A DNA stretch of 64,000 nucleotides from JAUVKT01 sp036350795 (GTDB lineage Bacteria; Bacteroidota; Bacteroidia; Bacteroidales; VadinHA17): contig JAZBNV010000046.1 in NCBI GenBank assembly GCA_036350795.1, forward strand, positions 1-64,000. Direction: 5' to 3'. Shown piece by piece: positions 44,757 to 52,484 of this stretch. The position numbers and the translations under genes are program-made. A model generated the notes under the pieces. That model worked only from the letters and a program-made list of their open reading frames with translations. It did not search any database and was not told where the DNA came from. Within the stretch, counting starts at the first letter, position 1, and each line of letters starts with the position of its first letter.

Positions 44757-45797
44757 ATGATTAACAGGATTAAGCTTCTGGAGAAGGAAATAGAGAGTGC
44801 TACTATTGAAAATATGGATTCGCTGGAGGAATTCAGGCTTAAATATTTAAGTAAAAAAGGATTAATTCCTTCATTGTTTTCTGATTTCAGAAATATTGCC
44901 CCCGAGGATAAAAAAGTAGTTGGCCAGCTGGTTAATAATCTGAAAATAAGTGCAACTACAAAATATAATAATGTAAAAGAACGGCTTGAATCGACAGATT
45001 CGGCAGCTGGCTCTGAAGATCTTACAAAACCCGCGACACCTTTTTTCAGCGGATCAAGACATCCACTTTCTATTGTAAGAAATGAAATTATTTCTATTTT
45101 TTCGAGGCTTGGCTTTACAATCTCAGAAGGACCAGAAATAGAAGATGATGAGCATGTATTTTCGAAGCTTAATTTTCCGCCCGAGCATCCCGCAAGGGAT
45201 ATGCAGGATACTTTTTATATAAAAAGAAATTCTGAGGAAGAAAGCAGCCCGGACGATATTTTGTTGAGAACACACACCTCTTCTGTGCAGGTAAGGGTAA
45301 TGGAAAGCCAGGATCCTCCTATAAGGACTATCTCTCCGGGGCGTGTTTTCAGAAACGAAGCAATTTCAGCAAGGGCACACTGTATTTTTCACCAGGTTGA
45401 GGGATTGTATATCGACAAAAATGTTTCGTTTGCCGACCTCAAACAAACATTATTATTTTTTGCACGGGAGATGTTTGGCAAAAAAACCAGGATAAGGCTC
45501 AGGCCTTCTTATTTTCCATTTACAGAACCTTCGGCCGAAATGGATGTAAGCTGTACCATATGTGGTGGAAAGGGCTGTAATGTATGCAAATACACCGGGT
45601 GGCTCGAAATACTTGGTTGTGGAATGGTAGATCCTAATGTGCTTGAAAGTTGCAATATAGACAGTAAAGAATATACGGGTTTTGCTTTTGGAATGGGTAT
45701 TGAAAGACTTACCATGTTAAAGTACGAGGTAAACGATCTCAGGCTCTATTTTGAAAACGATGTAAGATTCTTAGAGCAATTTCGGTCTGCCTTCTAA
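44757..45797 (+). CDS. pheS: Phenylalanine--tRNA ligase alpha subunit
   Basis: A 346-residue class II synthetase subunit. An N-terminal coiled-coil (FRLKYLSKKGLIPSLFSDF) is followed by motif 1 around HPLSIVRNEIISIF and motif 2 (RVFRNEAISARAHCIFHQVEGLYID, quoted as RVFRNEAISARAH and FHQVEGLYID). A Cys-rich insertion (CTICGGKGCNVC) precedes motif 3 in FGMGIERLTMLKY. It charges tRNA-Phe as an alpha2-beta2 enzyme; pheT is not adjacent in this window. A degenerate heptad repeat starts 6 bp after the stop. Confidence 0.97.
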   Translation: MINRIKLLEKEIESATIENMDSLEEFRLKYLSKKGLIPSLFSDFRNIAPEDKKVVGQLVNNLKISATTKYNNVKERLESTDSAAGSEDLTKPATPFFSGSRHPLSIVRNEIISIFSRLGFTISEGPEIEDDEHVFSKLNFPPEHPARDMQDTFYIKRNSEEESSPDDILLRTHTSSVQVRVMESQDPPIRTISPGRVFRNEAISARAHCIFHQVEGLYIDKNVSFADLKQTLLFFAREMFGKKTRIRLRPSYFPFTEPSAEMDVSCTICGGKGCNVCKYTGWLEILGCGMVDPNVLESCNIDSKEYTGFAFGMGIERLTMLKYEVNDLRLYFENDVRFLEQFRSAF

Positions 45798-45802
45798 GCC
45801 CT

Positions 45803-45864
45803 GCCTTAGGCCTTATGCCTTGTGTCTTGCGTCTTGTGTCTTATCCTTATGCCTTACGCCTTAC
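45803..45864. repeat. Degenerate 7-bp tandem repeat between pheS and osmC
   Basis: Nine consecutive units of a 7-bp motif (consensus GCCTTAT, variants GTCTTGT, GCCTTGT, GCCTTAC) fill the gap between convergent pheS and osmC. One unit is shortened to 6 bp. The last units include the osmC stop codon. The array is too short-period and lacks spacers, so it is not CRISPR. Confidence 0.8.
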
Positions 45865-46277
45865 GCCTCTAAAACAACCTCGTGTGTAATTTTCATTGAT
45901 TCTTTGTAGGTGTAGCTTACACCGCAATATTTATTCTGGGACAGTTCTATTGCCATATCAATCTTTTCCCTGGGCAGGTCTTTTCCCTTGATTATGTATT
46001 TAATATGCATATTCTCAAAATGCTTTGGGTGTGTTTCCGTCAGGTTGCCGCTAACCTCAACCTTAATATCTTCGAAAGGCACTCTCATTTTCCTGAGCAT
46101 TGACACAAGGTCCATCCCTGTGCACCCGGCAAGCGAGGCCAGCATAAGGCTTTTAGGTTTTGGTCCCTTGTTTTCTCCTCCAAATTCTTCTGACGAATCT
46201 ATCATAAATTTATGGCCATCGAGAGATACTTCAAAAGACATTTTTCCCTTTAACTGAATTACTGTTTTCTCGGTCAT
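45861..46277 (-). CDS. OsmC family protein
   Basis: A 138-residue OsmC/Ohr-fold protein with PKSLMLASLAGCTGMDLVSMLRKM carrying one conserved Cys, and CGVSYTYKESMKITHEV with the second (the YCGVS Cys). OsmC-like proteins reduce organic hydroperoxides through these two cysteines; the YhfA-like branch to which this one may belong is poorly characterised. It is divergent from a Crp/Fnr-family regulator, a plausible controller. Its 3' end runs into the heptad repeat. Confidence 0.9.
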   Translation of the reverse strand: MTEKTVIQLKGKMSFEVSLDGHKFMIDSSEEFGGENKGPKPKSLMLASLAGCTGMDLVSMLRKMRVPFEDIKVEVSGNLTETHPKHFENMHIKYIIKGKDLPREKIDMAIELSQNKYCGVSYTYKESMKITHEVVLEA

Positions 46278-46308
46278 TTATATTTTATATGCTTTAATAA
46301 TTTTTTTT

Positions 46309-46316
46309 CAAAATTA
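46309..46316 (-). promoter_or_regulatory. Candidate -7 promoter box for osmC
   Basis: TAATTTTG on the minus strand matches TAnnTTTG, 32 bp before the osmC ATG. A second match, TAGCTTTG, lies at 46327-46334. Confidence 0.4.
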
Positions 46317-46361
46317 CTCATTATTTCAAAGCTAATAACCATCTTTGTATTTAATTAACTA

Positions 46362-46373
46362 TGACTATTGTCA
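46362..46373. promoter_or_regulatory. Crp/Fnr-type operator candidate
   Basis: TGAC-N4-GTCA has the half-site spacing of Fnr-type boxes and sits in the shared upstream region of osmC and the Crp/Fnr regulator gene, 49 bp before the latter. Confidence 0.5.
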
Positions 46374-46422
46374 CATAATAAATATCTTGTTTCCCTGACG
46401 CTTTGATCAGAGAAAATCATTT

Positions 46423-47133
46423 ATGAAACAAAAGGAAATATACATACCTTTTTGCGATTCCTGCGCTGTAAGATCAAGCTCTGTCTTCAAAAATTTATCG
46501 AGGGAAGAAATAGAACTGATTAATTACGAAAAGGAATTTCGCCATTTTAACAGGGGAGAGCTACTCTATTCTGAAGGAGCCCGTTTAAGCGGCTTTTTTT
46601 GTATTAATAGTGGCATTATTAAAATATATAAAACAGGCATTGATGGTAAAGAACAAATTATACGCTTCGCTAAAAAAGGAGATATAATTGCTTACCGTTC
46701 AATTCTGAGTAATGAATCTGCCTGTACCTCGGCAAAAGTTATTGAAGATGCCGCTGTCTGTCATATACCTTCTCATCTGCTTATACAATTTGCTAAAGAA
46801 AATGCAGCCTTTTCCATGGACGTAATGAAACTTACCTGCCAGGAACTTGGCGAAGCAAACGCCTACATTACAGATATAGCACAGAAAACCGTAAGGGAAA
46901 GACTTGCTGAAATAATAGTACATCTTATTGATGAATTCGGTCTTGACGAAGAAAATTATCTGAGAATTTCACTTACCCGTGAAGAACTGGCAAATATTGT
47001 TGGAACTGCTACAGAATCAGTTATAAGATTACTTTCAGAATTTAAATCTGATAAAATTATCGAGTTAAGTGGAAGGAAAATAAAAATCCTTGATAAGAGG
47101 GTTCTTGATAAAATCAGTAACGTTTTCAATTAA
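46423..47133 (+). CDS. Crp/Fnr family transcriptional regulator
   Basis: A 236-residue regulator with an N-terminal cyclic-nucleotide-binding-like beta-roll (FNRGELLYSEGARLSGFFCINSGIIKIYK, quoted as FNRGELLYSEGARLSG and GIIKIYK). A dimerisation helix (TVRERLAEIIVHLIDEFG) and a C-terminal winged helix (LTREELANIVGTATESVIRLLSEF) follow. C11 and C14 at the N-terminus (FCDSC) and further Cys around 105-116 leave open an Fnr-like Fe-S cluster or redox sensing. An inverted repeat with Fnr geometry lies upstream, consistent with autoregulation and control of osmC. Confidence 0.93.
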   Translation: MKQKEIYIPFCDSCAVRSSSVFKNLSREEIELINYEKEFRHFNRGELLYSEGARLSGFFCINSGIIKIYKTGIDGKEQIIRFAKKGDIIAYRSILSNESACTSAKVIEDAAVCHIPSHLLIQFAKENAAFSMDVMKLTCQELGEANAYITDIAQKTVRERLAEIIVHLIDEFGLDEENYLRISLTREELANIVGTATESVIRLLSEFKSDKIIELSGRKIKILDKRVLDKISNVFN

Positions 47134-47173
47134 GCCCGTAAATACAATTCTGTATTTACTCTTTGCTTAATTC

Positions 47174-47344
47174 TTACTCCAGAATATTATTGAGTATAAT
47201 ATAAACCAGCAATCCGCCTACAATAAATGCACCGCTAAGAACAAGAAGAGAATTATTTTCGGCTTTTGAAAATTCAGAATAAGCCAGAATAATAACACCT
47301 GCTATTACGAAAATATATCCGAATCTCTTTAATAAAGCTTTCAT
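47174..47344 (-). CDS. Small two-helix membrane protein (56 aa)
   Basis: An uninterrupted frame on the minus strand with ATG at 47344 and TAA at 47174. Two hydrophobic segments (YIFVIAGVIILAYS and LSGAFIVGGLLVYIILNNIL) are joined by a polar loop SKAENN, and the N-terminus is basic (KALLKRFG), giving a plausible positive-inside membrane protein. It sits alone in the gap between the convergent Crp/Fnr and ruvB genes. I do not recognise a family; the composition and topology argue against a chance frame. Confidence 0.65.
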   Translation of the reverse strand: MKALLKRFGYIFVIAGVIILAYSEFSKAENNSLLVLSGAFIVGGLLVYIILNNILE

Positions 47345-47421
47345 AATCAATAATTTAAGATAGTATTTTATGCTAGTTTAATTGGCCACTAAATATAATT
47401 AATAGAATAAACTTTGCAAAA

Positions 47422-48444
47422 TTAAAACAATAAACCTGTTTCTCCTAATTTCTGCTTACCCAGGTGAATATATGCATTTTCTGTTACCTCCCTTCCCCTG
47501 GGTGTTCGCTTAATATATCCTTCCTTTATCAGGAAGGGTTCGTACACCTCTTCTATTGTTCCACTATCTTCTCCCACTGCTGTGGCTATTGTGGTAAGTC
47601 CTACGGGTCCTCCCCTGAATTTATCAATTATAACATTGAGTATTCTATTATCCATCTCATCCAGTCCATGTTTATCAATATTAAGAGCTGACAATGAGTA
47701 TCTTGTAATATCTAAATCAATATTTCCATCTCCTTTAACCTGGGCAAAGTCACGTACTCTTCTTAACAAAGCATTGGCTATTCTTGGCGTACCCCTGCTC
47801 CGGGATGCTATTTCTTCCGAAGCATTTTTTTCAATATTTACGTCAAGAATATCTGCCGACCTGTTAATAATTGAGCTGAGAATTTTTGAATCATAATATT
47901 CAAGATGCATTTTTATTCCAAATCTTGCTCTTAATGGACTGGTTAAAAGACCCGAGCGGGTGGTTGCACCAATTAATGTAAAAGGATTAAGAGTAAGCTG
48001 CACTGATCTCGCACTTGGTCCTTTATCAATCATAATATCAATCTGGTAATCTTCCATGGCAGAATAAAGGTACTCTTCAACTACCGGACTGAGCCTGTGA
48101 ATTTCATCAATAAAAAGAACATCTCCTTCCTCAAGACCGGTAAGTAAGCCTGCAATATCCCCGGGTTTATCCAGTACCGGGCCCGATGTAACTTTTATTC
48201 CTACATTCAGTTCATTTGCAATAATTGTTGCCAGGGTTGTTTTGCCGAGACCCGGAGGACCGTGCAGTAATACATGATCAAGTGCTTCCTCTCTCTGGTT
48301 TGCTGCCGTAACAAATACCTTAAGGTTCTCAACTATTCGGCTCTGTCCTTTAAAATCGTCAAAAGACAGGGGGCGGAGTTTTTTTTCAAATTCCTTGTCG
48401 GCGGCCAGAAATTTTTCTCTTTTAATATCGAATTCCTCTATCAT
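47422..48444 (-). CDS. ruvB: Holliday junction branch migration ATPase RuvB
   Basis: A 340-residue AAA+ motor. Walker A HGPPGLGKTTLA is near residue 65, Walker B is LFIDEIHRLSP, sensor 1 is GATTRSGLLTSPLRARFG and the C-terminal winged helix contains DSGTIEEVYEPFLIKEGYI. It drives branch migration with RuvA. Length and motifs are standard. It follows the YwqK/MORN gene by 10 bp on the same strand. Confidence 0.98.
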   Translation of the reverse strand: MIEEFDIKREKFLAADKEFEKKLRPLSFDDFKGQSRIVENLKVFVTAANQREEALDHVLLHGPPGLGKTTLATIIANELNVGIKVTSGPVLDKPGDIAGLLTGLEEGDVLFIDEIHRLSPVVEEYLYSAMEDYQIDIMIDKGPSARSVQLTLNPFTLIGATTRSGLLTSPLRARFGIKMHLEYYDSKILSSIINRSADILDVNIEKNASEEIASRSRGTPRIANALLRRVRDFAQVKGDGNIDLDITRYSLSALNIDKHGLDEMDNRILNVIIDKFRGGPVGLTTIATAVGEDSGTIEEVYEPFLIKEGYIKRTPRGREVTENAYIHLGKQKLGETGLLF

Positions 48445-48454
48445 TAAGGAAATA

Positions 48455-50011
48455 TTATTTAATCAGTTTTACATCACTTTCAGGCAATCCCACTTTCACT
48501 CCGTTAATTCTCTTTTCAACATCGTCCTTGTAAGTTATCGTCATTACAAGCAATCCTTCAATATCATATTTTTTCCATGACCTCTGCCTTATTCCGGAAC
48601 GATAATATTGTTCTTCCTTAATTTTTCCATTTTCCCAGTAATACCTGTGATATCCTTCCGGATTTCCCTGCAGGTAATTACCTTTGAATGTAAGATTCCC
48701 TTCGTTATCAAAATATTTCCAGACACCATCCCTGAGACCAATTATATAATTTCCTTCTTCCCGGTAATCACCTACCGTATATATCCATTCGCCGTTTTTT
48801 TCATTATCTGTGTACTGTCCCCGGCTAATAATTTCCCCGGTTTTTGAATATTCGATAAATTCTCCATCCCTTCTTCCCTGGTAATAATCTTCTTCTCTCA
48901 GGATATTTCCATCGTCATAATACCAGTACCATCTCCCGTCGTTTCTTCCGTTCCTGAATGATCCTTTCTGAATAATCTTCCCCGATCTGCTGTAGTAATT
49001 CCATGTCCCGGTTTTCCTGTTATCCTGGTAAGATCCTTCTTCCATTATATTCCCGTCAGGATAAAAATTGATCCACTTTCCTGATTTATTGCCCTCTTCA
49101 TCTATAATTCCTTCTGAAACTACCACCCCCTCGTCATTATAAACCCTTGAAGCTGTTATTTCTCCATCCTTATTATATTCCCTGTGAATTCCAACAGGTA
49201 TTTCCTTTCTGTAAGGGCCACTGTATATTAATCTGCCTTCACTGTCATACCTGTTTTTTATTTCTATATCAGGATCATCTTCAACACTCTCTTCTACAAG
49301 CTGGCCCATATCATAAAGCATTGCCAGAACCATAATTCCACGTTCATTATATTCCTTGTAATAACCATGCAGAAGGTCATTCCTGTAATTCATTTCCTTC
49401 TTCAATGTTCCGTTATCATGGAATTCTTTCCAATCGCCCTGTTTTAGTCCTTTATTATCTGTTCTGTTTATCCTTTCGCGGCTTACCAGGAAATCATTAT
49501 TATATTCATACAGTGTTATAATATTACCCTCACTGTCGTATTCTCTCGAAAGCCCCTGTTTTTTACCATTGCTATAAGGTAGAGTCTGCTTAACATTTCC
49601 ACCAGGAAAATATATTATTGCATTTCCTTCTCTTTTATCGCCGGCAAATAGCTCGCGCGAATAAATATATACACCATAATTATTATCGCGCTTATACTTG
49701 TAATAATAACCGCTTTTTTTACCAAAGAGATAATTTATTTTTTCAAGCGTATCTCCGGTTTGAGTATAAAAAACCCATATACTGTCAAGCATAAAATTTC
49801 TTCTTGCTCCTTCTGATTTCAGTACTCCGGTTACATAATAGCTTTTCCAGTATCCGTCTGGTTTGCCATCTCTTATCGTTCCTTCGCTGGATATTGAACC
49901 ATTAGGATATTTAAAAACCTGGTACCCGTCTTCCAGGCTCTGCTGTGCAAGTAAAATATTAATCCCCCCACTTATACAGGTCAATAAAAGCAGTATGGAA
50001 AGTTTTTTCAT
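48455..50011 (-). CDS. Exported MORN-repeat / YwqK-family protein
   Basis: A signal peptide (KLSILLLLTCISGGINILLAQ) is followed by a chain of about a dozen MORN_2-type repeats. Examples are GTIRDGKPDGYWKSYY, GSYQDNRKTGTWNYY and GNYIIGLRDGVWKYFDNEG; each carries G-x-W/Y-x-x-Y. Such repeats form an elongated beta sheet. Homologues are often annotated as YwqK antitoxin-like, but no toxin gene is adjacent and the protein is exported, so a toxin-antitoxin role is unlikely. It abuts nadA (0-bp gap) and is 10 bp upstream of ruvB. Confidence 0.85.
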   Translation of the reverse strand: MKKLSILLLLTCISGGINILLAQQSLEDGYQVFKYPNGSISSEGTIRDGKPDGYWKSYYVTGVLKSEGARRNFMLDSIWVFYTQTGDTLEKINYLFGKKSGYYYKYKRDNNYGVYIYSRELFAGDKREGNAIIYFPGGNVKQTLPYSNGKKQGLSREYDSEGNIITLYEYNNDFLVSRERINRTDNKGLKQGDWKEFHDNGTLKKEMNYRNDLLHGYYKEYNERGIMVLAMLYDMGQLVEESVEDDPDIEIKNRYDSEGRLIYSGPYRKEIPVGIHREYNKDGEITASRVYNDEGVVVSEGIIDEEGNKSGKWINFYPDGNIMEEGSYQDNRKTGTWNYYSRSGKIIQKGSFRNGRNDGRWYWYYDDGNILREEDYYQGRRDGEFIEYSKTGEIISRGQYTDNEKNGEWIYTVGDYREEGNYIIGLRDGVWKYFDNEGNLTFKGNYLQGNPEGYHRYYWENGKIKEEQYYRSGIRQRSWKKYDIEGLLVMTITYKDDVEKRINGVKVGLPESDVKLIK

Positions 50012-51010
50012 TTAAATACCAAGTTTATCCGATATCTCAAGCATTCTCCTGATAGGTAATGCTGCTCTTTCCATCAGGGCAGGATCCATTATTACTTCAG
50101 GAGATTCGTATTTAAGAGTATTATAAATCTTATTCAAAGATATAAGTTTCATAAAATTACACTCACTGCATCCACATGTGGAATCTTTTGGAGGAGCTGC
50201 TATAAATATTTTTTCAGGACATGCCTTCTTCATCTGGTGCAAAATTCCTGCTTCGGTGCCAACAATGTATTTTTTAGCACTGTCTTTTTTAACATAAGCT
50301 AACAGGGCTCCGGTCGATCCTATAAAATCAGCAACCATACGTACAGGCAATTCACATTCGGGGTGAACAATTATTGAAGCATCCTGGTGTTCTGATTTAA
50401 TCTTAAGTATTTCTTCAAGTGAAAATTCTTCATGTACATGACATGCTCCCTGCCATATTACCATGTCCCTGTCTACCTTACTCTTAATATAATTACCAAG
50501 ATTCCTGTCAGGAGCAAATATTATTTTTTCATCTTCAGGCAGTGATTCAACAATCTGGAAAGCATTTGATGAAGTACAAATAATATCAGTAAGTGCTTTT
50601 ATCTCTGCTGTTGAATTAACATAGGTAATAACTGTCCTTCCCGGGTTATCATCCAGAAACTTTTTAAATTCATCGGGTGGACATGATTCAGCAAGGGAAC
50701 AGCCGGCATTTAAATCAGGAATTAATACTTTTTTCTGTGGGGCAAGTAATTTTGCTGTCTCGGCCATAAAATGCACACCTGCAAAAAGAATAATATCTGC
50801 TTTAGCCCTTGCGGCCTCTCTCGAAAGTGCCAGGCTGTCGCCCACAAAATCAGCAATATCTTGTATATCACCTGTTTGATAATAATGTGCCAGGATAATA
50901 GCATTCTTCTCTTTCCTCATCCGTGATATCCCGGATACAACATCAATTTCAGGATCAATTTGAATATCAAGATAACCTTTGGATAAATCTTCCACCTTTT
51001 TAACCATCAA
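50012..51010 (-). CDS. nadA: Quinolinate synthase
   Basis: A 332-residue NadA with the three Fe-S ligating cysteines expected in GCSLAESCPPDEF, TDIICTSSN and CGCSECNFM. HYYQTGDIQDIADFVGDSL and HPECELP are also present. It condenses iminoaspartate with dihydroxyacetone phosphate to quinolinate in NAD biosynthesis. nadB and nadC are not adjacent. Two ATG codons in tandem make the start uncertain by one residue. It is divergent from rpiB across a 571-bp AT-rich gap. Confidence 0.96.
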   Translation of the reverse strand: MMVKKVEDLSKGYLDIQIDPEIDVVSGISRMRKEKNAIILAHYYQTGDIQDIADFVGDSLALSREAARAKADIILFAGVHFMAETAKLLAPQKKVLIPDLNAGCSLAESCPPDEFKKFLDDNPGRTVITYVNSTAEIKALTDIICTSSNAFQIVESLPEDEKIIFAPDRNLGNYIKSKVDRDMVIWQGACHVHEEFSLEEILKIKSEHQDASIIVHPECELPVRMVADFIGSTGALLAYVKKDSAKKYIVGTEAGILHQMKKACPEKIFIAAPPKDSTCGCSECNFMKLISLNKIYNTLKYESPEVIMDPALMERAALPIRRMLEISDKLGI

Positions 51011-51581
51011 TTATTATTATTAATATTATTTAAAATTATTTATGATGATAATAATATGCTGTTGAAACTGTTTAAAGATTTAATGTAAAACTATTGTCTA
51101 TTTTGAAATCAATAATAAAAAAACATCTTTTCAACAGACCAAAAACTATACCGTTTTTGATAATCAGTGCATTGTCACTTTTATTAACAATGGTTAAGAC
51201 TTAATTGTTAAACATAGGGCTGCACCAAAATTAATATTTTTAATGTTTACAGGCAGTTAATTAGTTTGTTTTATCTGATGATAAGTAAGTATTGTTTAAA
51301 TCCATATTATTATTAAGAAGATATAAAAGGGATAAGAATATGATTATTTATGAAGAAAGGATTCTCTCTTTTTAAACACTTAATTAACAGGATTATTTTT
51401 TCTGCAGCCATATACATAACAAAAAGATACAGGAAATAAAAAATTTTCGAAGATTTCAATTAGTAAACAAATGCATGTCTGCAATTGTTGAGGATTAAAG
51501 GGATGTTTAAAAATAGAGTTTGAGATATTAAAATCGCTTAATTATTCTTGGTATATTTAAATCAAATCTAATAAAGGAGTT
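51011..51581. other. AT-rich intergenic gap without a recognised gene
   Basis: This 571-bp stretch between divergent nadA and rpiB is the longest gap in the window and very AT-rich. It has no tRNA, rRNA, known riboswitch or CRISPR feature that I can see. It contains loose near-matches to DnaA boxes (TTTTCAACA at about 51128, TTATTAACA at about 51181), but no cluster of exact TTATCCACA. One 29-codon frame lies at 51350-51439, and a strong Shine-Dalgarno lies just before rpiB. Confidence 0.6.
51350..51439 (+). CDS. Possible 29-residue small protein
   Basis: An ATG-initiated frame with an early charged segment (MKKGFSLFKHLINR), a hydrophobic patch (IIFSAAIYI) and a basic end (TKRYRK). The shape resembles small membrane-active peptides, but there is no clear ribosome-binding site and the AT-rich surroundings make chance frames likely. 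No family is recognised. Confidence 0.2.
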   Translation: MKKGFSLFKHLINRIIFSAAIYITKRYRK

Positions 51582-51584
51582 TTG
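51574..51584 (+). promoter_or_regulatory. Shine-Dalgarno and TTG start of rpiB
   Basis: AAGGAG at 51574-51579 lies only 2 nt before the TTG at 51582. The next upstream in-frame stop is at 51558, and no in-frame ATG occurs before the conserved RIALAADHAG. The strong SD is unusual for this otherwise SD-poor genome, and the TTG is the best start. Confidence 0.7.
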
Positions 51585-52028
51585 AAAAAGAAAAGAATTG
51601 CACTGGCCGCCGATCATGCGGGTTTCAGAATAAAGGAAAAAATAGGTGTTTATCTTTTAAAAGAAGGTTACGAAGTAAAGGATTTTGGTTGTTTTTCTGA
51701 CGAAAGTGTTGATTATCCTGATTTTGCACATCCTGCAGTTGCGGCGGTTGAATCCGGTAAATTTGACTTTGGAATAACTGTTTGTGGAAGTGGTAATGGT
51801 ATTAATATGACAGCCAATAAATACCAGGGCATTAGATCTGCACTATGCTGGAATGAAGAAATAAGCAGGCTGGCCAGGGCTCATAACGATGCAAACGTAT
51901 GTTCTCTGCCCGGTAGATTTGTATCTTTATCTGAGGCAATTTTAATTGTAAAGACATTTTTAAGCACCGGCTTTGATGGAGGAAGACATGAGCGAAGAAT
52001 TAAAAAAATACCATTAAAAAGGAATTAA
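51582..52028 (+). CDS. rpiB: Ribose 5-phosphate isomerase B
   Basis: A 148-residue RpiB/LacAB-family isomerase. IALAADHAGFRIKE is the N-terminal substrate loop and the catalytic Cys is C68 in VCGSGNGINM. RLARAHNDANV and LPGRFVS complete the active site. It interconverts ribose 5-phosphate and ribulose 5-phosphate in the pentose phosphate pathway. Translation starts at a TTG codon behind a strong, closely spaced Shine-Dalgarno. The Rrf2-family gene follows after 2 bp. Confidence 0.94.
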   Translation: MKKKRIALAADHAGFRIKEKIGVYLLKEGYEVKDFGCFSDESVDYPDFAHPAVAAVESGKFDFGITVCGSGNGINMTANKYQGIRSALCWNEEISRLARAHNDANVCSLPGRFVSLSEAILIVKTFLSTGFDGGRHERRIKKIPLKRN

Positions 52029-52030
52029 AA

Positions 52031-52471
52031 ATGCTTTCCAATACATGTAAATACGGATTAAGAGCAATGGTATATATTGCAGGCAATAGCCAGGATGGTA
52101 AGAAAATAGGAATAAAACAGATATCATCAGATCTTGATCTGCCAATGCCTTTTTTAGCAAAGATCCTGCAGTCGCTGGCGAAACAAAAACTATTACTTTC
52201 TTCAAAAGGACCAAACGGGGGCTTTTCAATTTCAAGAAATCCAAAAGATATTTATCTCCTTGAGGTTGTGAAAGCAATAGATGGACAGGATGTATTTTCA
52301 AAATGTGTTTTACATAACGATAATTGCAGAAGCGTTGATGAAAACAAAGTAGCATGTGCCCTTCATGGTGACTATGTAAAGCAAAGAAGAAAAATAGAGA
52401 AACTGTTTCAGAGCAAAACTATTTACAGTCTTGTGAGCACAGCAAAAAATTCGGAAGATATACTTATCTGA
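52031..52471 (+). CDS. Rrf2-family transcriptional regulator
   Basis: A 146-residue winged-helix regulator. LSNTCKYGLRAMVYIA starts the family pattern, IKQISSDLDLPMPFLAKILQSLAK is the helix-turn-helix and KGPNGGFSI the wing. C92, C99 and C109 form a three-cysteine set resembling that of IscR and NsrR, so an Fe-S cluster sensor is likely. Candidates are iron-sulfur status or nitric oxide. It lies 2 bp after rpiB and 13 bp before hemW; the latter also uses an Fe-S cluster. Confidence 0.92.
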   Translation: MLSNTCKYGLRAMVYIAGNSQDGKKIGIKQISSDLDLPMPFLAKILQSLAKQKLLLSSKGPNGGFSISRNPKDIYLLEVVKAIDGQDVFSKCVLHNDNCRSVDENKVACALHGDYVKQRRKIEKLFQSKTIYSLVSTAKNSEDILI

Positions 52472-52484
52472 AAAAATATAATCT

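Noticed and set aside
45803..45864. CRISPR-like array
   Set aside because: The 7-bp units are contiguous without spacers, and no cas genes are present.
51011..51581. Replication origin in the AT-rich nadA-rpiB gap
   Set aside because: Only loose DnaA-box-like words, no cluster of TTATCCACA and no dnaA or dnaN nearby. The parS-like sites are 18 kb away and do not locate an origin by themselves.
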